Assembly (NCBI GenBank): GCA_964594635.1
Contig: CAZQMV010000001.1
Coordinates: forward strand, 124,001-188,000
Length of the DNA: 64,000 nucleotides
Direction: 5' to 3'
DNA from: Berkiella sp964594635
Lineage (GTDB): Bacteria; Pseudomonadota; Gammaproteobacteria; Berkiellales; Berkiellaceae
The position numbers and the translations under genes were made by a program. Below are positions 17,619 to 25,012 of the stretch, in pieces. How positions within the stretch are numbered: position 1 is the first letter of the stretch; every line of letters starts with the position of its first letter. The notes under the pieces were generated by a model, which searched no databases, was not told the origin of the DNA, and saw nothing but the letters and a program-made list of their open reading frames with translations.

Positions 17619-19724
17619 ATGTTGGATAATGAAGGGCTTGTCGTTGGTAATCATGTACCAGCACTAGACGTAATTAATCCTATCGTCATCGCTGAAGGCA
17701 AAAACAAAAATTTCAAAAGTTTAACAGAAAACACGGAGATGTTATTAGCGACATTAACATCGGATATGAAACTGCCTGAGCCCTTAATAATCAACCATAA
17801 TGGCAAAGTCATTAAAGATGAGAAAGCCTACCTTAAATTGCTAAAAGCAACATCAACGACGATCAATAATATTAATAGGGTAAAAGCGACTCATGATCTA
17901 ACACCGAGTGAAAAAAGAAAAGCAGACAGTTTATTAACCAAAATGATGCTGATACAGCAGGTGACTCAAAATCATGTTGATAATAATCGCCGGCTTAACG
18001 TTTACAGTAAATATAAAGTCAATAAGAAGCTAAAAAAGCTTGCTAAGACGTTAAGAAAGCAAGGGATAAAACAACTTGATAAAAACACCATTCATTCAGA
18101 AGCTGCTAGACGTCATTTTAAAGAAGGAAAAGGCGAAGGTTTTCGTGAGCATTTAAAACAAATGAATGCGACAAGTAAGACGGGAGTTGATTTTAACGAA
18201 TCAGTGGTGGAATTTGGACCTCTAAACAAAAATAAATATACTCAAGAATATGAAATGTTGGTAAAAGGGATGTTGGCCGAGAAGCCTTTTACTCATAGAG
18301 TTGAAACGGGTGCGGATGAGAGTAAGAAAGTCATTATTACCATGAATAATAAAGACTACGATATGGATGCAATACTAAAATATGCGAATTTTAACCATCT
18401 CTCATTCAATCAAGCTGATGAGGCAGGGTACCTTAAAATGATCTCAAGTGACAAGGTGGTATTCCCCGCTGCAAAACCCAATCCGCTTTATAATCCTGCC
18501 ACAGGGGAAAATTCCCAACCAATTGATATGATTGGTAAGGAAAAGATCGAAGCGCTTGATAAATTTTTTATTGAACGCGACAAAGAATTGGTCGCTCTTG
18601 AGCAAGCAGAAAGATTGGCTCTTAATATCTATACGACAACAATGTTTTATCAAGATTCAAATGCGATGCTAAGAGGTGAGTTCAAACAAAATAAGCTTAA
18701 TAAAGAAGGGTATTTAAGAGAGCTAATATGCTCAACGGGGATGGCTCTGGCAGCAATTAATAAAGCACCTGGTGAAAAGCCGATCAACACTTTTCGTGGT
18801 GAAAAAGTCAAAAAAGAATTTGCTGCTTTATCACAAGAACGAATTGAAGCGGCTAAAACGGGTGGCGTAACAATAATAAGTGCTTTTACGAGTACAGCCA
18901 TGGAGAAACCAAGTGCAAATTTTGCATTTAATAACGAAGATATTGATGATAATGTAGGCATTGTTTACAACAATCTGGTTGGTAAAGATCTGCGTGGCTT
19001 AACCGCATTCCCACATGAGCGAGAGTTTTTAATCCCGCCGACGCAAATTCAATGGGAATATCATGCGTTAACCAAGGGTGGACATTTATTTTCAGCAAAA
19101 CCTGTGACAACCTTAACAGGATTAGCACCAGAGGCGATGAAACCACAGTCTAAGGTTCTTGCTGCGATGTCAGATGAATTTTTAGCTTCTGACAATTTGA
19201 AAGTAAGTGTGGCATTCAAGAACATGGAAGCGGCAGCTTTAAAGAGTGAAGCTTTGTTGAATGCAGCAATGGCTCAACCACCCACTCCCGAACATTTACA
19301 AGTCAATGATGCTCTTATGGATCTGGAAGCTAAAGCAAGGCAGAGCGAAGCCTTACTCATGGCTGCAATACCACCAGCTCAGACGCCAAAACGAGATCAT
19401 AATGATAATCTTAGTGACGAAATTAAGGCACTTTCAGCGGTCGAAAAGCTAGTTGCAAAAAATCAAAAAGTATTAGATAGGGAAGAGCAAATGAACGGCC
19501 TTCCAGCTGGATTGGATAATAAACCATCGAATCCATTAATGCTGCCCCGGGCTAATCACGAATTGTTATTTGTTGATCCCTCTAGAAGCACGGGCCATAT
19601 GATATCGTGGCACCATGTAGGCGAGCTGAACAAGGAAAATCGTCCCACCCCACAACAGCAAATTGGAAAGCGAGTGAATGATCAATTAACAGACTCTAAG
19701 CCAAGTAAGTTAAATCGAACATAA
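17619..19724 (+). CDS. Large protein with R-S-E type ADP-ribosyltransferase motifs (candidate toxin/effector)
   Basis: 701 residues, no signal peptide. The N-terminal 380 residues are charged and helical. The central part shows the three marks of R-S-E mono-ADP-ribosyltransferases in order and at plausible spacing: TFRGE with R393; SAFTSTA (F423-T-S-T-A, an FxSTx motif); and HEREFLIPP with E467-x-E469. In that family Arg and Ser position NAD and the last Glu is catalytic. The C-terminal 200 residues hold two similar helical repeats (KSEALLNAAM and QSEALLMAAI). GAGGGG precedes the ATG. ART identity rests on motifs only; the target is unknown. Confidence 0.68.
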   Translation: MLDNEGLVVGNHVPALDVINPIVIAEGKNKNFKSLTENTEMLLATLTSDMKLPEPLIINHNGKVIKDEKAYLKLLKATSTTINNINRVKATHDLTPSEKRKADSLLTKMMLIQQVTQNHVDNNRRLNVYSKYKVNKKLKKLAKTLRKQGIKQLDKNTIHSEAARRHFKEGKGEGFREHLKQMNATSKTGVDFNESVVEFGPLNKNKYTQEYEMLVKGMLAEKPFTHRVETGADESKKVIITMNNKDYDMDAILKYANFNHLSFNQADEAGYLKMISSDKVVFPAAKPNPLYNPATGENSQPIDMIGKEKIEALDKFFIERDKELVALEQAERLALNIYTTTMFYQDSNAMLRGEFKQNKLNKEGYLRELICSTGMALAAINKAPGEKPINTFRGEKVKKEFAALSQERIEAAKTGGVTIISAFTSTAMEKPSANFAFNNEDIDDNVGIVYNNLVGKDLRGLTAFPHEREFLIPPTQIQWEYHALTKGGHLFSAKPVTTLTGLAPEAMKPQSKVLAAMSDEFLASDNLKVSVAFKNMEAAALKSEALLNAAMAQPPTPEHLQVNDALMDLEAKARQSEALLMAAIPPAQTPKRDHNDNLSDEIKALSAVEKLVAKNQKVLDREEQMNGLPAGLDNKPSNPLMLPRANHELLFVDPSRSTGHMISWHHVGELNKENRPTPQQQIGKRVNDQLTDSKPSKLNRT

Positions 19725-19750
19725 TAGTGATTGACTTCCAGCTCTTTGGA

Positions 19751-20731
19751 CTAATAACGCTTTATTTTAATGAGATTGCTTTTTTGATCTAGAGTGACTT
19801 GATAGGATTCAAAGAATTTCCTTCCCAATCGCCCTTGTGGCTGATTACAATGCAATCCAGAAAAAGTAATATAAGGGGATTTAAGAATAACGGATTGGCT
19901 GATTATAATATCGCCATATAATTCAGCGAGCGAAGTTTGATGAGACTTATCATACATATCTTTATTTAAAAGGATTTCTTGATTTTCAAATTTTTTCATT
20001 TCAGGGATTTTGCAAGTACTAACATACACATAGGCGGCATCTCCGGTGTCGAGCAAAAAATGTTGCATTTCATCTTTTTTCAATTTATTAAATTTAATCT
20101 TACCTTGTATAACGGGTGTAATGGAATGTTTGAGCCATGAAATAACATTACTATCTTCCGCGTTAAGAGCACCTTTTTGAACGTGAATTTGTTCATTTTT
20201 ATAATCTAAAGTAATCAGCTTGCCATAAAATACTGAAGCGCTTAATACGCCATCTATGTGCATATTTTCAAATTGAGAAAGATCATCTTCATAAAAACTT
20301 GAAGAACAGAGGCCATAATTTTTGATAATAATATCGCCAATTTCAATTTTTTGAGCCAAAAGCGTATCTTCGAATACATTGACCACTTGACTAGGTGTTG
20401 CAACTGCCTTTTTAATAGTTTCTTGAATTGGCAATTTTAATTTTTGTGCAAGAGATTTTGAAATGACAGATTCTGTAAATCCAGTATCGAACATAAATAA
20501 GAAAGGTCCTTGCCCATTGATTTTGACTTTGATAATAGGGCTTTGTAGATAAACATCACCAACAATAGCAGTGACAGATGCTTGATCCGGCATTTCAATT
20601 TCGCCAGGAATAATGGCTTGAGTATGATGTTCATAAGACAATTGTGGTTCTGATTCAGTGGCGAATCCCAAGACTGACCATGGGCCAATATAAATGGTTA
20701 ACAACAGTGGCAGGATGTTTTTATAGCGCAT
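19751..20731 (-). CDS. Exported retropepsin-like aspartyl protease
   Basis: 326 residues with signal peptide (about 1-24). The first catalytic motif is FMFDTGFTES (D82-T-G84) and a second, LLDTGDAAYVYV, lies near residue 228, so the protein carries both half-sites in one chain like pepsin or a fused retropepsin duplication. Beta-rich throughout, with a glycine-containing ALNAED linker. Likely periplasmic or secreted peptidase; substrate unknown. It is followed on the same strand by nothing related. Confidence 0.75.
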   Translation of the reverse strand: MRYKNILPLLLTIYIGPWSVLGFATESEPQLSYEHHTQAIIPGEIEMPDQASVTAIVGDVYLQSPIIKVKINGQGPFLFMFDTGFTESVISKSLAQKLKLPIQETIKKAVATPSQVVNVFEDTLLAQKIEIGDIIIKNYGLCSSSFYEDDLSQFENMHIDGVLSASVFYGKLITLDYKNEQIHVQKGALNAEDSNVISWLKHSITPVIQGKIKFNKLKKDEMQHFLLDTGDAAYVYVSTCKIPEMKKFENQEILLNKDMYDKSHQTSLAELYGDIIISQSVILKSPYITFSGLHCNQPQGRLGRKFFESYQVTLDQKSNLIKIKRY

Positions 20732-20825
20732 AGGTCAGTTCTCGTTTCCCTTATAGTATTCCTTAAAAGTATAAGGTAGTTTTAGTGGAGTATTACTCAT
20801 GAGTACTGATCCCTTTCTCTTTTTG

Positions 20826-21083
20826 TTAATTTCTGCGTTCGTCTCTGCGTTCGTCCCGATCAGTACGTCGATCATCTCTGCGTTCGTCCCGATCAGTACG
20901 TCGCTCATCTCTGCGTTGGCCGCCTGCAGTGGCTCTTGAGGAATTTTGAGAATCAACATCTTTCTGGCTGCTGCCACTTGCATTGTTACTGCTAGTTGAA
21001 TTCGTACTATCGTCATTTGATCCTACTGAAATTGTAGGAATAACTAATATCGAAGATATTAGGACGAGTTTAAGTATGTTCAT
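20826..21083 (-). CDS. Small secreted protein with Arg/Asp tandem repeats
   Basis: 85 residues: signal peptide (1-21, MNILKLVLISSILVIPTISVG), a Ser/Asn-rich linker, then DERR-TDR repeats in which R alternates with D or E up to the end. GGAG lies 8 nt before the ATG. The 3' third is a DNA tandem repeat. Strong charge patterning suggests binding to surfaces or nucleic acid, but no function can be assigned. Confidence 0.55.
   Translation of the reverse strand: MNILKLVLISSILVIPTISVGSNDDSTNSTSSNNASGSSQKDVDSQNSSRATAGGQRRDERRTDRDERRDDRRTDRDERRDERRN
20831..20920. repeat. Tandem repeat of about 42 bp inside the Arg/Asp-repeat gene
   Basis: Units of TCTGCGTTCGTCCCGATCAG followed by TACGTCGATCATC or TACGTCGCTCATC recur head to tail. 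They code for the DERR/TDRDERR repeats on the minus strand. Confidence 0.6.
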
Positions 21084-21200
21084 TTTTATTTCTCCAACAA
21101 AGTGAGTTCAAATAATTTAACTCTAATCATAGACCAAGAACTACTGTAAATAATTAGACTCTATCTTTCCTCATTTCATGCCATAAAATGCGTATACGGT

Positions 21201-21225
21201 GAAAAGGGGGGCATTTCCCCCTTTC
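21201..21225. terminator. GC-rich stem-loop
   Basis: GAAAAGGGGG paired with CCCCCTTTC around GCATTT, in the gap between two divergent genes (21084-21348). No clear U-run follows in either direction; the rest of that gap holds nothing recognisable. Confidence 0.35.
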
Positions 21226-21348
21226 AGTCGCTCTTTAAATAGAAACTGCAAATTTTCAATAAAGTATAGTAAAAATAAATTATTTCCTGTACGATTTTCA
21301 AATGAATTAAAATTCTCTTGTTTTTGAAAGGTATACAGGATGTGATTT

Positions 21349-21588
21349 GTGAAGTTTGCATGGTTAACAGATATTCATCTTAATTTTTTATATGAAGATA
21401 AGCGAAAGCAGTATTACGAAAAAATAATGCTTAACTGCGATGCAATTGTCATAAGTGGTGATATTGCTGAAGCAAAATCTATTACCAGTATACTTAAAGA
21501 AATGGCTCATCACATCAAAAAGCCTATTTATTATGTATTGGGTAACCATGACTTTTATCATGGACACATTACCTTTTCTCTTTTCTAA
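21349..21588 (+). pseudogene. Metallophosphoesterase, truncated after the GNHD motif
   Basis: Only the first 79 residues of a calcineurin-like phosphoesterase remain. TDIH (metal-binding D-x-H), SGDIAE (GD) and GNHDFYHG (GNHD) are intact and correctly ordered; the histidines of the C-terminal half are missing because the frame ends after ITFSLF. A full enzyme would have about 230-300 residues. GTG start with AGGA 8 nt upstream. This is where the accessory island begins; a second remnant of the same kind of gene lies at 24194. Confidence 0.75.
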
Positions 21589-21590
21589 GA

Positions 21591-21926
21591 TTATCTGATA
21601 GTTATTTTAAGAAATATAATTAGGTTCTTTTTCATTTTAAAATTATAATGAAATCGTAATGGGCTTCCGGCAAACGAACCGGCTACTTCCGCAATAACTT
21701 CAATAGTTTCACTGTTAACAAATGCTTCCTGGGGATTTATTTGGAGTTTATATTCACTAATTAGCTTTTCAACCCATTTTTGAATTGCTGAGGATCCTTT
21801 TATTTCAAGAGATTCTCCCACATCCTGGATAATGGCATCTTGATCAAAACAGTCCATTATCTTGGCAAGATCTTGAGCATTAGTTGCTTTGAAGTAATTT
21901 GAAATAGTTTGTGGTAATTGTTGCAT
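21591..21926 (-). CDS. SnoaL/NTF2-like domain protein
   Basis: 111 residues with the NTF2-like/SnoaL cone fold pattern: an opening helix ISNYFKATNAQDLAKIMDCF, DAIIQD, an IKGSSAIQKW helix and a C-terminal beta pair. Such proteins bind or isomerise small molecules, or serve as stress proteins; the role here is unknown. It abuts the truncated phosphoesterase tail to tail with 2 bp between. An AGGAGATAAAT Shine-Dalgarno precedes the ATG. Confidence 0.7.
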   Translation of the reverse strand: MQQLPQTISNYFKATNAQDLAKIMDCFDQDAIIQDVGESLEIKGSSAIQKWVEKLISEYKLQINPQEAFVNSETIEVIAEVAGSFAGSPLRFHYNFKMKKNLIIFLKITIR

Positions 21927-22111
21927 ATTTATCTCCTAGCGATTTTATTAAATTGTTGGAACTGTTTCACCATCGATATGTACGGGAACTACTTACATAT
22001 CCAACGGCACCTTTTGCCATTTTGCCGTAAAAAAGGGGGCAAGCATACCGTTGGCCGAACTTGATCATAGATGAAATTGTTTGTTGTAAAATGCTCTGGA
22101 GCTAATCATTG

Positions 22112-22128
22112 TGCAACAACTTGTTGCA
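22112..22128. repeat. Palindrome TGCAACAA-C-TTGTTGCA
   Basis: Eight-base perfect arms around one base. First of a family of short palindromes shared between this region and the intergenic region upstream of alpA near 36.4 kb. Confidence 0.7.
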
Positions 22129-22242
22129 GAATTAGTTATTAAACTCAAAATATAATTTATCAGCCACTGGCTGGTGAGCATCCTTCTAAATTCTAGAATA
22201 TAGAATAACGGAGCCTGGGTAATTCTATTTCTCTAGTTAGGT

Positions 22243-22305
22243 AATTGTGCAGGCGGCCCCTGCATAATTGGTAGCAGGTAATAATGGGTCAACAATCTGT
22301 TGACC
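22243..22305. repeat. Two further palindromes of the same family
   Basis: AATTGTGCAGG with CCTGCATAATT (22243-22269), and GGTCAACA-ATC-TGTTGACC with perfect arms (22287-22305). They flank no gene and lie beside a DUF927 relic, much as similar palindromes lie beside the intact operon at 36.4 kb. Confidence 0.7.
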
Positions 22306-22364
22306 AAATCTAGGTTCCAACTGGCAAGAACATATATACACGGCCTAAATCTGCCTCTTTATAT

Positions 22365-22500
22365 CAGCCAGCACGGTTATAAATAGTGTCTTCAATTCTT
22401 TCATGGTGTACTGAAAACCTTGAATCCCCATGCTTGGCAATAAAGTCACTGACGGCTTGCAGGATTTGTCTGTCTTCCGTTTGGCCTGTAGCGGGCGGAA
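22365..22500 (-). pseudogene. Relic of a DUF927 helicase gene
   Basis: Read on the minus strand this gives GQTEDRQILQAVSDFIAKHG, then DSRFS and, further on, IYNRAG. These match the C-terminal part of the intact DUF927 gene at 33227-35080 (GQTEDRQILQAISDFIAKHG, DSRFS, IQNRAG). The next codon, TGG in the intact gene, is TGA here, and neither end continues. This is the trace of an older, related integrative element. The surrounding 21927-22838 stretch holds no other gene. Confidence 0.75.
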
Positions 22501-22535
22501 TGGTTTACGCAGGTGGTTCATGCGTAATTATTACT

Positions 22536-22565
22536 CAATTGTGCAACAGCTTGTTGCAAAAATTG
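22536..22565. repeat. Palindrome CAATT-G-TGCAACA-GCT-TGTTGCA-AA-AATTG
   Basis: Seven-base inner arms with a 3-nt spacer and outer CAATT/AATTG arms, same design as 22112 and 36494. Confidence 0.7.
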
Positions 22566-22616
22566 GTCGTGCTATTTCTAGGTTATTGAGCTGTGCGGTT
22601 TATAGGTTTTGTGACG

Positions 22617-22642
22617 TGTTCTCTGTTCGCGAACAGAGAACA
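22617..22642. repeat. Perfect 26-bp palindrome centred on TGTTCGCGAACA
   Basis: TGTTCTCTGTTCG joined to CGAACAGAGAACA. Its core contains the same TGTTCGC heptamer that is tandemly repeated 85 bp downstream. Confidence 0.8.
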
Positions 22643-22726
22643 TGTGGTGGGTCTGATACTGTGTATAGCAACATATATATTCGTAACTATATGATTATAA
22701 ATAATTATATTTTAACCAACTATACT

Positions 22727-22795
22727 TGTTCGCTGTTCGCTGTTCGCTGTTCGCTGTTCGCTGTTCGCTGTTCGCTGTTCGCGAACAGCGAACAG
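22727..22795. repeat. Eight tandem TGTTCGC heptamers closed by an inverted copy
   Basis: Eight uninterrupted head-to-tail TGTTCGC units (22727-22782) are followed by GAACAGCGAACAG, which reads as inverted copies and can fold back on the last two units. The array ends 44 bp upstream of the HTH gene. It looks like iterons for a replication protein or stacked operator sites. Confidence 0.8.
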
Positions 22796-22838
22796 TTGTG
22801 ATATACTTAATATAAGCTAAACAACTAAGTAAATTGAT

Positions 22839-23498
22839 ATGCTGAAATCACAAGATTGCATTCTTTTAATCAAGCTACTTGCCAATCCTAACAGGGACTG
22901 GTCACAGCGCCAATTAGCGAAAGAGCTTTTTATTAGTTTGGCAGAAGTAAATTATGGAATTAAAAGATTGGAAGGAGCGCTATTGTTAAGAAAAGACCAA
23001 TCTAGACCAGTTGAGTCTAAGTCTATAGAAAAGAAGAATATGAATCTCAAAGGAATTCCGGGAATTGAATTTGAGTTCGCAATAGAAAAATCAATAGATA
23101 ATGAAAAAGAAAAATTTCAGTATATTCCCATTTTATCTGCCGCAACAGAATTCCTGATTCATGGCATTAAATACCTTTTTCCTGGAAAACTGGGCGAGTT
23201 TACACGCGGGATCCCGACGGCTTATGGAGCACCGATATATAGTGACAAGATTGTATTAGGTAATGATCCAATACCGGTTTGGCCTTATGCAAGAGGAACT
23301 GTTCGCGGTGTTGCATTAGAACCAATACATTCTTCTGTTCCTCAGTCGTTGGATATTTCTGCAGATGTTCATTTTTATGAGCTATTAGTTCTGATTGATG
23401 CAATACGAGTGGGAAGAGCGCGTGAACGCAATATGGCAGTCGAGATGCTAGAAGGTAAATTGAAAGATGGCATTAAATCACCCCATAAAAATAGCTAA
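22839..23498 (+). CDS. Winged-helix protein, putative antitoxin/regulator of the NTase pair
   Basis: 219 residues. The first 60 form a winged helix (QRQLAKELFISLAEVNYGIK with recognition helix, then a basic wing). The remaining part (60-215) is not recognised. Its 3' end overlaps the nucleotidyltransferase gene by 32 bp, so the two are translationally coupled. An HTH protein before a DUF1814/AbiEii-like nucleotidyltransferase is the usual antitoxin-toxin order. No Shine-Dalgarno is visible at the ATG. The TGTTCGC array just upstream is the obvious candidate for its binding site. Confidence 0.68.
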   Translation: MLKSQDCILLIKLLANPNRDWSQRQLAKELFISLAEVNYGIKRLEGALLLRKDQSRPVESKSIEKKNMNLKGIPGIEFEFAIEKSIDNEKEKFQYIPILSAATEFLIHGIKYLFPGKLGEFTRGIPTAYGAPIYSDKIVLGNDPIPVWPYARGTVRGVALEPIHSSVPQSLDISADVHFYELLVLIDAIRVGRARERNMAVEMLEGKLKDGIKSPHKNS

Positions 23499-24174
23499 CC
23501 TGAGAATGCTTGAGTTAGTTGCGAGTAAACTAGGGGATCTGTGTGAGGAAGTTGTATTTTTAGGAGGCTGTACCACAGCTCTTTTTATAACTGACGAGGT
23601 TTACCCAGACGTTAGATATACGCAGGATGTAGACTGCATTATTGATGTGATTTCACGTGCCGAATACAGTAGCCTACGTGGTAGGTTAATTAAGCAAGGT
23701 TTCAAACAATCGATGGATGACGAAGTTATATGTCGATGGCGTTACGATGACGTGATTTTGGACATTATGCCAACAGATGAAAAATTTTTGGGATTTGGCA
23801 ATCGGTGGTACAAACCAGCTATTAAATATGCATTTAAACAGCCTCTCACTGCGATGCTTAGCATTAAGCTGGTGACAGCACCATATTTTATGGCAACTAA
23901 ATTTGAAGCCTTTAAAACTCGTGGAAAAAGAGATTTTGCTTCGAGCCATGATTTTGAAGACATTATTACGGTATTAGATGGCAGAAATGAAATAGTACTA
24001 GAGATTGAACAAGCAGATACTGATCTTAAAGGGTATTTACGAACCTCATTTTCAGAGGTGTTTAATAATCCTGATTTTCATAATGCATTGCCAGGGCATT
24101 TTGTTCAACATGGTAGTTTGGCTAACGATCAAATTACATTGCTCAAAGAAAAGCTCAAACAAATTTTGAAGTAA
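23467..24174 (+). CDS. Nucleotidyltransferase-fold protein (AbiEii-like putative toxin)
   Basis: 235 residues with the minimal nucleotidyltransferase signature: FLGGCTTALF (G33-G34) followed at the right distance by TQDVDCIIDV (D54-x-D56), then a third acidic strand in VILDIMPTD. This is the DUF1814-like fold shared by AbiEii and MenT-type toxins, which transfer nucleotides to tRNA or other targets. Overlapping start within the HTH gene supports a two-gene toxin-antitoxin unit. It is not closely similar to the AbiEii at 37607. Confidence 0.72.
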   Translation: MALNHPIKIANLRMLELVASKLGDLCEEVVFLGGCTTALFITDEVYPDVRYTQDVDCIIDVISRAEYSSLRGRLIKQGFKQSMDDEVICRWRYDDVILDIMPTDEKFLGFGNRWYKPAIKYAFKQPLTAMLSIKLVTAPYFMATKFEAFKTRGKRDFASSHDFEDIITVLDGRNEIVLEIEQADTDLKGYLRTSFSEVFNNPDFHNALPGHFVQHGSLANDQITLLKEKLKQILK

Positions 24175-24193
24175 CAAACAAGAGAAGTACTTT

Positions 24194-24268
24194 ATGAAGT
24201 TAGTTTGGTTGACCGATCCACACCTTAACTTTTTAGCTTCCAAGAAGCGATATGGACGTGTAGTATAA
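24194..24268 (+). pseudogene. N-terminal stub of a second metallophosphoesterase gene
   Basis: A 24-codon frame beginning MKLVWLTDPHLNFLASKKRY and then stopping. It is clearly related to the start of the truncated gene at 21349 (MKFAWLTDIHLNFLYEDKRK) and keeps the metal-binding D-x-H. Its TAA abuts the ATG of the DUF4145 gene (TAAATG), so that gene was joined directly to the stub. Confidence 0.7.
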
Positions 24269-24961
24269 ATGTACAAACAAGATATTCAGCTTGCTAGCAA
24301 TGGTTGGAACAAGGTAATTATAAATAAATATCCGGATTATTGTGCTTTTTGTCAGGCTTATATTCAAATGGTTAGCTGCGAACATTTTGTTTTAGTTGAG
24401 GAAGGGGTTCTACATCTTTCTGCAAGCTGTCCGAAATGTAAAAAACTTTTCATTTGTGAATACAGAGAAGTGCAAAATTCAAACCAGCATGCAATGCCAG
24501 CTGTATTAAGTTTTCAGCTGGTTGGCCTAACGCAACCTGAAATTAAAACAAAAGAATATGATGATATCTTAAATAATAATTTCCCTAAAGTAGTACAGAT
24601 TTTAAAACAAGCTGAGAAAGCTGAAAAGACCAGCTTAACTGAATTAGCTGGGATGGGTTACAGAAAAGCATTGGAATTTTTAATTAAGGATTTTGTTCTT
24701 AGAGAAGTCGAAAAAGACTCAGCTGAAGCTGTAAAAATAAAAGAAATGCGTTTGAGTAATGTGATCGATCACCATATTCAGCATGAGAAAATTAAAGCAT
24801 TTTCGAAACGTGCAGTATGGTTGGGTAATGATGAGGTGCACTACGATCGTAGGTGGGCTGAGAAAGATATAAAAGACTTAAAAAATTTAGTAGATTTAAC
24901 TATTTCGCACATCACTACTGAAATAATGGGCGAGCAATACATATTTGATATGCCTGATTAG
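24269..24961 (+). CDS. DUF4145 protein with N-terminal zinc ribbon
   Basis: 230 residues. Two pairs of cysteines in the first 70 residues (C-x2-C in YCAFCQAY and SCPKCKKL) suggest a zinc ribbon. The C-terminal half fits DUF4145: GMGYRKALEFLIKDF, RAVWLGNDEVHY and a DIKDLKNLVDL helix. DUF4145 domains often occur in defence islands and restriction loci, but their activity is not established. The ATG directly follows the stop of a phosphoesterase stub and may use its translation. Next gene is a PDDEXK nuclease 51 bp downstream. Confidence 0.78.
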   Translation: MYKQDIQLASNGWNKVIINKYPDYCAFCQAYIQMVSCEHFVLVEEGVLHLSASCPKCKKLFICEYREVQNSNQHAMPAVLSFQLVGLTQPEIKTKEYDDILNNNFPKVVQILKQAEKAEKTSLTELAGMGYRKALEFLIKDFVLREVEKDSAEAVKIKEMRLSNVIDHHIQHEKIKAFSKRAVWLGNDEVHYDRRWAEKDIKDLKNLVDLTISHITTEIMGEQYIFDMPD

Positions 24962-25012
24962 TAGTACCAGAAGTTTGAATAAAACATAGCTCTAAATGTT
25001 AGTGGAGATTCC

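Noticed and set aside
19540..19556. CTGCCCCGGGCTAATCACG resembling the tRNA-Arg attachment core
   Set aside because: Only about ten bases match and they lie inside the coding sequence of the ADP-ribosyltransferase-like gene, so this is probably chance.
20735..21016. 93-residue open frame on the minus strand
   Set aside because: It overlaps the Arg/Asp-repeat gene in another frame; its repeats are a shadow of the same DNA repeats, and it has no signal peptide or Shine-Dalgarno.
22727..22795. CRISPR array
   Set aside because: The repeats are 7 bp, directly adjacent and without spacers.
22430..22801. 123-residue open frame ending in CSLFAVR repeats
   Set aside because: The end is only the translation of the TGTTCGC iterons and the start overlaps the DUF927 relic; no Shine-Dalgarno.
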